Part shown: positions 1 to 6,039 of the stretch, piece after piece
Position numbering within the stretch: the stretch's first letter is position 1
Layout: each line of letters starts with the position of its first letter
Source: Sphingomonadales bacterium
GTDB taxonomy: Bacteria; Pseudomonadota; Alphaproteobacteria; Sphingomonadales; Sphingomonadaceae
Direction of reading: 5' to 3'
NCBI GenBank assembly: GCA_027489295.1
Contig: JAIYAA010000359.1
Location: 1-12,485 of the forward strand
DNA length: 12,485 nucleotides
Notes under the pieces: model-generated
Database searches by the model: none
Told to the model about the DNA's origin: nothing
What the model saw: only the letters and a program-made list of their open reading frames with translations
Made by a program: the position numbers and the translations under genes

Positions 1-2
1 AA

Positions 3-200
3 ACCTTCGACGAACGCATCTCCAGCCCGGCAGTGGAGATCGACGGCGACCTCGCGATGGTGTGGGCACCCTATGTCTTCCGACTGAACGGCAAGGTCCA
101 CCATTGCGGCACCGACCACTTCAGCCTGGTGCGGGAAAACGGTAGCTGGAAAATCGCGAGCCTCGCCTGGAATTCCCGCACCACCGGGTGTCCGGCATGA
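3..200 (+). CDS. NTF2-like (SnoaL/DUF4440-type) protein, C-terminal part only
   Basis: This frame is open from the left edge of the window and stops at TGA 198-200, so only the last 65 residues are visible and the start lies outside. The visible part reads as the second half of a cone-shaped NTF2-like fold: alternating strands with the pattern VEIDGDLAMVWAPYVF, then HCGTDHFSLVRENGSWKIASLAW, which is the usual end of nuclear-transport-factor-2/SnoaL-like proteins. Members act as small isomerases, hydrolases or simple ligand binders, and nothing here identifies a substrate. The next gene starts at ATG 197, giving a 4-base ATGA overlap, so the two are probably translationally coupled and belong to the same operon as the carboxylase that follows. 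The family call is good from pattern; the specific function is unknown. Confidence 0.75.
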   Translation, partial: TFDERISSPAVEIDGDLAMVWAPYVFRLNGKVHHCGTDHFSLVRENGSWKIASLAWNSRTTGCPA

Positions 201-508
201 CCCGCGATACGCTGTTCGTGCTCGATACCGACTGGGCCGACCCGGCCTTTGGTGGCGCGCGCCGCTTCTACTGCAAGGACTGCATCACTGTGGAGGGGCT
301 GCTCGCCGCCTTCCCGGAGCGCGTCGGCAATATCGAGGTCATCCGCGTCGCCTGGCCCCGCCCCCGTGGCCCGGTGGTCGACCGGCTCGGTGAGGCAAAC
401 CAGAACCTGCCCGCGCTGGCCTTTGCCGAGGGCGGCTTCGCCAATGACATCGAGGGCGTGCTCGCCGCGCTCCACACCCGCCACGGCTTTCCGGAGCGCC
501 ACCCGTGA
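197..508 (+). CDS. DUF3088 family protein with CxxC, possible thioredoxin-like fold
   Basis: The product is a 103-residue soluble protein with no signal peptide or membrane segment. The ATG at 197 is preferred over a GTG at 188 because it gives the standard 4-base ATGA overlap with the preceding stop. The sequence matches what I recall of the uncharacterised DUF3088 family: RRFYCKDC near the start, VAWPRPR in the middle, then GEANQNLPAL. A CxxC (C26, C29) at the head of a predicted helix, followed by a strand and then a Leu-Pro (71-72) before another strand, is the arrangement seen in thioredoxin, glutaredoxin and GST N-terminal folds. I therefore infer a thioredoxin-like fold, but activity is unproven. 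Its stop overlaps the GTG start of the carboxylase gene (GTGA, 505-508), so its production is probably tied to that enzyme. Confidence 0.8.
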   Translation: MTRDTLFVLDTDWADPAFGGARRFYCKDCITVEGLLAAFPERVGNIEVIRVAWPRPRGPVVDRLGEANQNLPALAFAEGGFANDIEGVLAALHTRHGFPERHP

Positions 509-2379
509 TCCAGTCCCTGCTCATCGCCAATCGCGGCGAGATCGCCTGCCGCATCCTCCGCACCGCCCGCGCGATGGGTATCCGCACCGTCGCCGTCTAT
601 TCCGATGCCGACGCGAATGCGCTGCACGTCCGCCAGGCCGACGAAGCCGTGCATATCGGCCCCTCGCCGGCACGCGAAAGCTATCTGGTCGGCGAGAAGA
701 TCATCGCGGCGGCCAAGGCGACCGGCGCCGAGGCGATCCACCCCGGCTATGGCTTCCTCTCCGAAAATGCCGACTTTGCCGAGGCGGTGATCGCCGCCGG
801 GCTGGTCTGGGTCGGGCCCAAGCCGGACAGCATCCGCGCCATGGGCTTGAAGGACGCCGCCAAGGCACGGATGATCGCCGCCGGTGTACCGGTGACCCCG
901 GGCTATCTGGGCGAAGACCAGCGCCCCGAGCGGCTCCAGGCGGAGGCCGATGCGATCGGCTACCCGGTGCTGATCAAGGCGGTCGCCGGCGGCGGCGGCA
1001 AGGGCATGCGGCGGGTGGAAAGTGCTGCCGACTTCGCCGACGCGCTCGCCAGCTGCAAGCGCGAGGCGGCCTCCTCCTTCGGCGACGACCGGGTGCTGCT
1101 GGAGAAATACATCCTCTCGCCCCGGCACATCGAGGTGCAGGTGTTCGGCGACACGCATGGCCAGGTCGTCCATCTGTTCGAGCGCGACTGCTCGCTCCAG
1201 CGCCGCCACCAGAAGGTGATCGAGGAAGCCCCCGCCCCCGGCATGGACGCCGAGACCCGCGCGGCGATCTGCGGCGCAGCCGTGCGCGCGGCCAAGGCGG
1301 TCGACTATGTCGGCGCAGGCACGATCGAGTTCATCGCCGATGCCAGCGAAGGCCTCCGCGCCGATCGCATCTGGTTCATGGAAATGAACACCCGGCTGCA
1401 GGTCGAGCACCCGGTTACCGAGGAGATCACCGGCGTCGATCTCGTCGAATGGCAGCTCCGCGTGGCGAGCGGCGAGCCCTTGCCCAAGCGGCAGGACGAG
1501 CTGTCGATCAATGGTTGGGCGATGGAAGCGCGGCTGTATGCCGAGGATCCTGCCAAGGGGTTTTTGCCGAGCGTGGGCCGGCTCGACCACTTCAGGGTTG
1601 GCGGATACCGTGTCGAAAGCGGAATCGTCGAAGGGGACGCGATTTCGCCCTTCTATGATCCGATGATCGCGAAGCTCATTGCCGCCGCGCCCACCCGTGA
1701 GGAGACCATCTCGGATCTGCAAGGCATGTGCGCGACCTGCGACGTTTGGCCGATTCGGACCAATGCTGGGTTTTTGGCAAAGCTGCTCGACGCGACAGCG
1801 TTCCGGGCCGGAGAAATCGACACGGGGTTCATCGCGCGAGAGCAGGAAACGCTGGTTGCCAAGCCCGACCTCAGCGAGGATGCGCTCGGCGCTGCGCTCT
1901 GCCTTCTTTATCCGGCGGAGGAAACGAGAACGCTTGCCAGCTCCGGCTTTCGCTTGAACGCTCAACCCAATCTGGCTGTACGACTGCGGATCGACGACGC
2001 ACCTGTCGAAGCAGAGCTTCCGCAAGACTTTTCCCCGAATGCGAACAACGCCGCGCGCGCGCTTCCTTGGAACACAGGGGTGGTACAGTTTGATCAGGGC
2101 TATGCCTATACGGTGCAGCCTTGGGCGTTCCGGTCTCAAGGGTTGGGCGCCGCCGCTGACGGCGCCCTGCTCGCCCCCATGCCCGGCCGCATCACCGCGG
2201 TGGATGTCACCCCCGGCGCACAGGTCACCAAGGGCCAACGGCTCGTCACGCTGGAGGCGATGAAGATGGAGCACGCGCTCACCGCACCGTTCGACGGTTC
2301 CATCGCCGAACTGCCGGTCACCGCCGGTGGGCAGGTTACCGAAGGCGCGCTGCTCGTTCGCGTGGAGAAGGCGGCGTGA
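505..2379 (+). CDS. mccA: 3-methylcrotonyl-CoA carboxylase alpha (biotin) subunit
   Basis: This 624-residue biotin-dependent carboxylase subunit carries out ATP- and bicarbonate-dependent carboxylation of its own biotin, which the beta subunit then uses on the acyl-CoA (for MCC, a step of leucine breakdown). The biotin carboxylase domain fills about residues 1-445: ANRGEIA at 8-14, HPGYGFLSEN at 79-88, the ATP-binding glycine loop at 162-168, ERDCSLQRRHQK at 226-237 and EMNTRLQVEHPVTE at 293-306. A BT-type middle region follows, then a biotinyl domain (about 553-622) with EAMKMEH and biotin-accepting Lys587. GVPVTPGYLGEDQ and the single-chain length favour MCC; propionyl-CoA or geranyl-CoA carboxylase is the alternative. 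GTG start 505 has GGAG at 493-496 and overlaps the previous stop. Codons about 333-552 have unusually low third-position GC. The beta subunit is not in the window. Confidence 0.88.
   Translation: MIQSLLIANRGEIACRILRTARAMGIRTVAVYSDADANALHVRQADEAVHIGPSPARESYLVGEKIIAAAKATGAEAIHPGYGFLSENADFAEAVIAAGLVWVGPKPDSIRAMGLKDAAKARMIAAGVPVTPGYLGEDQRPERLQAEADAIGYPVLIKAVAGGGGKGMRRVESAADFADALASCKREAASSFGDDRVLLEKYILSPRHIEVQVFGDTHGQVVHLFERDCSLQRRHQKVIEEAPAPGMDAETRAAICGAAVRAAKAVDYVGAGTIEFIADASEGLRADRIWFMEMNTRLQVEHPVTEEITGVDLVEWQLRVASGEPLPKRQDELSINGWAMEARLYAEDPAKGFLPSVGRLDHFRVGGYRVESGIVEGDAISPFYDPMIAKLIAAAPTREETISDLQGMCATCDVWPIRTNAGFLAKLLDATAFRAGEIDTGFIAREQETLVAKPDLSEDALGAALCLLYPAEETRTLASSGFRLNAQPNLAVRLRIDDAPVEAELPQDFSPNANNAARALPWNTGVVQFDQGYAYTVQPWAFRSQGLGAAADGALLAPMPGRITAVDVTPGAQVTKGQRLVTLEAMKMEHALTAPFDGSIAELPVTAGGQVTEGALLVRVEKAA
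1501..2160 (+). other. low-GC compositional patch inside the carboxylase gene
   Basis: By hand count, bases 1561-2160 hold 369 G+C of 600 (61.5%), and 139 of 200 codons in that stretch end in G or C (about 70%). Sampled codons of the same gene from 541-780 and 961-1200 end in G or C in 141 of 160 cases (about 88%), and 2161-2340 in 52 of 60. The left edge is soft, because 1501-1560 already has 6 of 20 A/T-ending codons; the right edge near 2145-2160 is sharp. The frame stays open and the protein still reads as a normal carboxylase. The patch covers the end of the biotin carboxylase domain and the BT-type region. It could mark a recombined allele segment or simply a fast-evolving, weakly constrained region. 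Confidence 0.6.
2145..2167. repeat. perfect 8-bp inverted repeat in the carboxylase linker
   Basis: GGGCGCCG at 2145-2152 and CGGCGCCC at 2160-2167 are exact reverse complements separated by 7 bases. They lie in codons for the Gly/Ala-rich linker (GLGAAADGA) just before the biotinyl domain. There is no run of T after it and it sits within an open frame, so it is not a terminator. In GC-rich coding DNA an 8-bp repeat encoding Gly/Ala codons can arise by chance. Its notable feature is that it marks the right edge of the low-GC patch. Confidence 0.6.
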
Positions 2380-2840
2380 TCTTCCGCGACGCCACCCTCG
2401 CCGACCTGCCCGCCATCGTCGCCATGCTCGACGACGACGATCTCAGCCGGGGCCGCGAGGATGCCTCGCTACCGCTCGATCCGCGCTACGAGATGGCCTT
2501 TGCCGACCTGGATTCCGATCCCAATCAGCGGCTGATTGTCGCAGAACGGGACGGCGAGGTGATCGGCACGATGCAGCTGAGCTTCCTCCCCGGCATCGCC
2601 TTTCGCGGCGCCTGGCGCGGGCAGATCGAGGCCGTGCGCATCGCGTCTGCCGTTCGCGGTCAAGGACTTGGCGGTCAGATGATCGAATGGGCCGTGGAGC
2701 AATGCCGCGCCCGCGGCTGCCGGATGGTGCAGCTTACCTCGATGCGTGACCGCCTGGAGGCCCATCGTTTCTACGAAAAGCTCGGCTGGACCAGGAGCCA
2801 TTTCGGCTTCAAGCTGAAACTGGATCAGGACCAAGGGTAG
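2376..2840 (+). CDS. GNAT family N-acetyltransferase
   Basis: The product is a 154-residue single-domain acetyltransferase of the GCN5-related family, which uses acetyl-CoA to acetylate an amine on a small molecule or protein; the acceptor cannot be told from sequence. It opens with IFRDATLADLPAIVAML, the usual first strand and helix. Motif A is present with the acetyl-CoA pyrophosphate loop RGQGLG at 94-99 inside the strand-helix EAVRIASAVRGQGLG, and the C-terminal motif AHRFYEKLGW is at 129-138. Both the length and motif order are normal for the family. GTG start 2376 overlaps the carboxylase stop by four bases (GTGA) and has GGAG at 2364-2367, eight bases before it. The stop abuts the next ATG directly, so it lies within the operon. 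Whether it modifies a neighbouring enzyme is open. Confidence 0.9.
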   Translation: MIFRDATLADLPAIVAMLDDDDLSRGREDASLPLDPRYEMAFADLDSDPNQRLIVAERDGEVIGTMQLSFLPGIAFRGAWRGQIEAVRIASAVRGQGLGGQMIEWAVEQCRARGCRMVQLTSMRDRLEAHRFYEKLGWTRSHFGFKLKLDQDQG

Positions 2841-3290
2841 ATGGCACGCTTTTTCGACGACTGGCAGCTCGGCGACCGTATCGAGCATGCCCTGCGGCGC
2901 ACGGTGACGGAGACCGACAATCTCCTGTTCACCACGCTGACCCACAATACGCAGCCGCTGCATCTCGATGCCGAGGCGGCGCGTGCCTCCGAATTCGGCC
3001 AGATCCTGGTCAACGGCACCTACACGTTCAGTCTGATGATCGGCATCACCGTGGCGGACACCACCGCCGGATCGCTGGTCGCCAATCTCGGCTATGACAA
3101 GCTTATCATGCCCAAGCCGGTGTTCCTGGGCGATACGCTGCGTGCCAGCTCCGAGGTGATCGAGCTGCGGCCGAGCAAGTCGCGGCCCGGCCAGGGCATC
3201 GTCATTTGGCGGCACCAGATGCACAACCAGCGCGACGAACTGGTGTGCGAGTGCCTGCGCTCGGCACTGCTGCGCAGCCGTTCGGCCTGA
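2841..3290 (+). CDS. MaoC family dehydratase (hot-dog fold)
   Basis: This 149-residue MaoC-type protein is of a family that adds water to, or removes it from, CoA-linked enoyl or hydroxyacyl substrates. TVTETDNLLFTTLTHNTQPLHLDAE near residues 21-45 is the hydratase signature region; the conserved His is H41, but the position usually held by catalytic Asp reads Asn36 (N-T-Q-P-L-H). The later blocks EFGQILVNGTYTFSLMIG, ANLGYDKLIMPKPVFLGDTL and the arginine-rich end are typical of the subfamily found beside methylcrotonyl-CoA carboxylase genes, including the mycobacterial cluster with accA1, accD1, fadE19 and a CitE-like lyase. ATG 2841 follows the acetyltransferase stop with no gap; AGGA at 2827-2830 may serve as its ribosome site. 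A role in leucine-derived or methylmalyl/itaconyl-type CoA metabolism is inferred from context only. Confidence 0.88.
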   Translation: MARFFDDWQLGDRIEHALRRTVTETDNLLFTTLTHNTQPLHLDAEAARASEFGQILVNGTYTFSLMIGITVADTTAGSLVANLGYDKLIMPKPVFLGDTLRASSEVIELRPSKSRPGQGIVIWRHQMHNQRDELVCECLRSALLRSRSA

Positions 3291-3307
3291 TCGCGCGTTC
3301 GGTGCCG

Positions 3308-4525
3308 ATGCAAAACCTCGACGTGATCGTGATTGGCGGCGGAGCGGCGGGCATCGGTGCGGCGCGGACGCTGCAGGATGCCGGGCGGTCCGTGCTGCTG
3401 GTCGAGGCCGATTGTCGCCTGGGCGGCCGCGCGCGGACCGAACATGTCGACGGAATGGCGCTCGATCTCGGCGCTGGCTGGCTGCACTCGGCCGAGCACA
3501 ACCCTTGGGTGGAGATCGCCGCGCTGCACGGCTTCACGCTGGATCGCACGCTGCCGCGCTGGCGCGAGCAATGGCGCGCGCTCGGCTTTTCCAAGGCCGA
3601 ACAGCGGGAAGCCGCACAGGCGTTCGAAGCGTTCGAGACGCGGCTGCGCGACGATCCGCCGCCGGGTGACCGGGCCGGCGCGGCGCTGGTGCCGGGCAGT
3701 CCGTGGAGCGTGTGGATCGACACGATCAGCGGGTTCGTCAACGGCAGCGATACGGCCAAGCTGTCGATCGCAGACTATCTCGCCTATGCGGACGCCGCGA
3801 CCGAGACCGACTGGCGCGTGCCTGCGGGCTATGGCGCGCTGGTGGCGGCGCAGGCCAATGGGCTGCGCACCGCGCTTGCCACGCCGGTGACCGCGGTTGA
3901 CCGCTCGGGCACGCGGCTGAAGGTCGAAACGCCGCGCGGTACCCTTGAGGCGGCACAGGTGATCGTCACCGCCTCCACCGACGTACTGGCGCGCGGCACC
4001 ATCGCGATCGGCGGCCATGATGCGCTGTTCCACGCCGCCGCCGCGCTGCCGCTCGGACTTGCCGACAAGCTGTTCCTGGCCGTCGAGCACGGCGAGGACG
4101 AGTTGGAGATCAACGCGCATCTGCTCGGCGACCCGCGCAATGCGATCACGGCAAGCTATACCCTGCGGCCGTTCGGGCGGCCGGTGATCGAGGCAATGTT
4201 CGGCGGTGAGGGCGCGCGCGAGATGGCCGAGCGTGGGCTCCAGGGTGCGGCAGACTTCGCGATCGAGGAGTTGTGCGCGCTGCTCGGCGGCCATTGGCGC
4301 CGGCGGCTGCGCCTGCTGGCCGGATCCGCCTGGAGCCGCGAGACCCATGTTCGCGGCGGCTACAGCCACGCCCTGCCCGGACGAGCCCCGGCCCGCCAGG
4401 TGCTGTCGACGCCGATCGACCCCCGGATCCGCTTCGCCGGCGAGGCGTGTTCGGCCACCGAATTCTCGACCGTCCACGGCGCCTACAAGACCGGCGTCAC
4501 CGCCGCCCGCGCGCTGCTCGACTAA
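3308..4525 (+). CDS. flavin amine oxidase / FAD-dependent oxidoreductase
   Basis: The product has 405 residues and a flavin amine-oxidase fold. The N-terminus binds FAD: VIVIGGGAAGIGAARTL with the GxGxxG at 10-15, acidic E33 in LVEA for the ribose, and LGGRART at 38-44. LDLGAGWLH at 52-60 is typical of monoamine and polyamine oxidase relatives. The C-terminal flavin motif is RFAGEACSATEFSTVHGAYKTG (around 375-396). I see no Ser-Gly-Gly-Cys-Tyr site for covalent flavin, so FAD is probably non-covalent. The substrate is unknown (amine, amino acid or an unsaturated compound). ATG 3308 is chosen because the GxGxxG begins nine residues after it; an in-frame upstream start at 3206 would add 34 non-family residues inside the MaoC gene. 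It is 17 bases after the MaoC stop and likely the last gene of this operon. Confidence 0.85.
   Translation: MQNLDVIVIGGGAAGIGAARTLQDAGRSVLLVEADCRLGGRARTEHVDGMALDLGAGWLHSAEHNPWVEIAALHGFTLDRTLPRWREQWRALGFSKAEQREAAQAFEAFETRLRDDPPPGDRAGAALVPGSPWSVWIDTISGFVNGSDTAKLSIADYLAYADAATETDWRVPAGYGALVAAQANGLRTALATPVTAVDRSGTRLKVETPRGTLEAAQVIVTASTDVLARGTIAIGGHDALFHAAAALPLGLADKLFLAVEHGEDELEINAHLLGDPRNAITASYTLRPFGRPVIEAMFGGEGAREMAERGLQGAADFAIEELCALLGGHWRRRLRLLAGSAWSRETHVRGGYSHALPGRAPARQVLSTPIDPRIRFAGEACSATEFSTVHGAYKTGVTAARALLD
4522..4525. other. overlapping convergent stop codons
   Basis: The bases CTAA contain TAA (4523-4525) ending the plus-strand amine-oxidase-like gene and, on the minus strand, TAG (4522-4524) ending the monooxygenase gene. 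No hairpin with a T run is visible on either side of the junction, so any terminator must lie within the opposing gene or termination is factor-dependent. Confidence 0.9.
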
Positions 4526-5988
4526 GCCGCCGCCTTCTTCGCCGGTTCGGGATTGGAGAAGACCATCTCGTCGTCGATCCCGCCGAACTTCAGCGCCATC
4601 AGGTCGCGCGTATAGCTCTGGTGCACCCGCCACGGCTTGCGATTGCCCTGACGCGGCAGCAGCGCCAGCGCGCGTTGGACATAGCCCGAGGTGAAGTCGA
4701 GGAACGGCTGGGCCTCCACGGCGGCGCCCGGCTGCGGCGTCACCTGCCGCAGCCCGCGCTTGGCCATCGCGTTGAGCAACCGCGTGACATAGCTGGCGGT
4801 TAGGTCTGCCTTCAGCGTCCAGCTCGCATTGGTGTAGCCGAACGCGATCGCAAAGTTCGGCACGCCCGAGAACATCATGCCCTTGTAGGTCAGCCGTTCG
4901 GACCAATCGACCGCCGCGCCGTCCACCGTCACCGGAATGCCACCCATCAGTTGCACCTCCAGCCCGGTGGCGGATACGACCAGATCGGCCGACAGTTCGC
5001 GACCCGATTGCAGCCGGACGCCATTGGCGGTGAAGCGATCGATGCGATCGGTGACCACATCGGCGCGGCCGTCGCGGATCGCGGCGAACAGATCCGCGTC
5101 GGGCACCAGACATAGCCGTTGATCCCAGGGATCATAGCTGGGGGTAAAGTGGGTGGCGACGTCATAGTCCGGACCCAGCTCGCAGCGGACCATCTCCACC
5201 AGCCGCTCCTTCGCCTTGCCCGGGTGCTTGCGGGCCAGCGCATAGAAATACTGGCCGAGCAACACGTTCTTCCAGCGGGTAAGGCCATAGGCGCTCTTGG
5301 CGGGCAGGTGCCGCCGCAGCCAGTTGGCGATGCCGTCCTGCGAGGGGCGCGCGACGATATAGGTGGGCGAACGCTGCAGCATGGTGACGTGTGCCGCCAG
5401 GCGGGCGAGTTCGGGCACCAGCGTCACCGCCGTCGCGCCGCTGCCGATCACGACGACGCGCTTGCCCGCATAGTCGATGTCCGGCGTCCAGAATTGCGGA
5501 TGGACGATGCGGCCCTGGAAATCCTCGCGACCCGGGAAGTCGGGCAGATAGCCCCGCTCGTAATTATAATAGCCGGCACAGAGGAACAGGAAGCTGCAGC
5601 TGAACTGACGGGTGCGGCCTTCCGCCTCCACCGTCACCGTCCACAGCGCCTCGTCGCTCGACCAGGCCGCCGCCACTACCCGGTGGCGATACCGGATGTG
5701 CCGATCGATGCCGAAATCGCGGGCGGTATCCTCCAGATAGCGCAGGATCGCGTCGCCATCGGCGATCGCCTTGGCGTCCGTCCACGGGCGGAACGAGAAG
5801 CCCAGCGTGAACATGTCCGAATCCGATCGGATGCCGGGGTAACGGAACAGGTCCCACGTGCCCCCCATCCGCTCGCGACCTTCCAGGATCGCATAGGTGC
5901 GCCCCGGGCATTTGGTCTGCAGGTGATACCCCGCGCCAATGCCCGATAGTCCCGCGCCAACGACGAGAACGTCGAAATGTTCGCGCAT
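4522..5988 (-). CDS. EthA-like flavin-containing (Baeyer-Villiger) monooxygenase
   Basis: The product is a 488-residue class B flavoprotein monooxygenase that uses FAD, NADPH and O2 to insert oxygen into ketones or oxidise sulfur compounds. GAGLSG at 11-16 binds FAD, GSGATA at 182-187 is the NADPH Rossmann loop, GGTWDLFRYPGIRSD at 42-56 fits the long type I BVMO fingerprint exactly, and FQGRIVHPQFW at 157-167 fits FxGxxxHxxxW, though Thr168 stands where Pro or Asp is usual. Further blocks (LQRSPTYIV, DPWDQRLCLVP, YKGMMFSGVPN, GYTNASWTLKADL) and the length closely resemble Mycobacterium tuberculosis EthA, the ethionamide activator. The native substrate is unknown. ATG 5988 is chosen over GTG 6018 because AGGAGAGG lies about six bases before it and FDVLVVGAG follows at once. 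It sits 51 bases after tamB and may share its transcript. Confidence 0.92.
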   Translation of the reverse strand: MREHFDVLVVGAGLSGIGAGYHLQTKCPGRTYAILEGRERMGGTWDLFRYPGIRSDSDMFTLGFSFRPWTDAKAIADGDAILRYLEDTARDFGIDRHIRYRHRVVAAAWSSDEALWTVTVEAEGRTRQFSCSFLFLCAGYYNYERGYLPDFPGREDFQGRIVHPQFWTPDIDYAGKRVVVIGSGATAVTLVPELARLAAHVTMLQRSPTYIVARPSQDGIANWLRRHLPAKSAYGLTRWKNVLLGQYFYALARKHPGKAKERLVEMVRCELGPDYDVATHFTPSYDPWDQRLCLVPDADLFAAIRDGRADVVTDRIDRFTANGVRLQSGRELSADLVVSATGLEVQLMGGIPVTVDGAAVDWSERLTYKGMMFSGVPNFAIAFGYTNASWTLKADLTASYVTRLLNAMAKRGLRQVTPQPGAAVEAQPFLDFTSGYVQRALALLPRQGNRKPWRVHQSYTRDLMALKFGGIDDEMVFSNPEPAKKAAA

Positions 5989-5993
5989 GTTCT

Positions 5994-6008
5994 GCCTCTC
6001 CTGGAGGC
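5994..6008 (-). promoter_or_regulatory. ribosome-binding site in a small hairpin before the monooxygenase
   Basis: Read on the minus strand, GCCTC (6008-6004), CAGGA (6003-5999) and GAGGC (5998-5994) can form a 5-bp stem with a 5-base loop ending five bases before the ATG at 5988. The Shine-Dalgarno AGGAGAGG (6002-5995) spans the loop and the 3' arm. The ribosome site itself is clear and fixes the start codon; a regulatory role for the short stem is speculative. The rest of the 51-base gap between tamB and this gene holds nothing I recognise. Confidence 0.6.
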
Positions 6009-6039
6009 ATGGTTGCACGACTATTGCCGGCGCGCCACC

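Noticed and set aside
188..196. GTG at 188 as start of the DUF3088 protein
   Set aside because: ATG 197 gives the ATGA overlap typical of this operon and starts directly before the first strand.
249..1658. Open frame of 469 codons in another plus-strand frame over the start of the carboxylase gene
   Set aside because: Its composition is Arg/Pro/Ser-rich and shadow-like, and it conflicts with the well-supported carboxylase.
268..2274. Long open frame (668 codons) on the minus strand opposite the carboxylase gene
   Set aside because: It lies antisense to a clearly recognised carboxylase, its product is rich in Arg/Gly/His with no family pattern, and long antisense open frames are expected where third positions are mostly G or C.
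3206..3307. Upstream in-frame ATG extending the amine-oxidase-like protein by 34 residues
   Set aside because: The extension lies inside the MaoC gene, has no family similarity, and puts the FAD-binding motif unusually far from the N-terminus.
3092..5113. Long open frame (673 codons) on the minus strand across the MaoC, amine-oxidase and monooxygenase genes
   Set aside because: It crosses three recognised genes out of frame, on both strands, and its product is low-complexity Arg/Gly/Ala without domains.
5989..6018. GTG at 6018 as start of the monooxygenase
   Set aside because: It would translate through the strong Shine-Dalgarno at 5995-6002 and add ten residues that EthA-type proteins lack.
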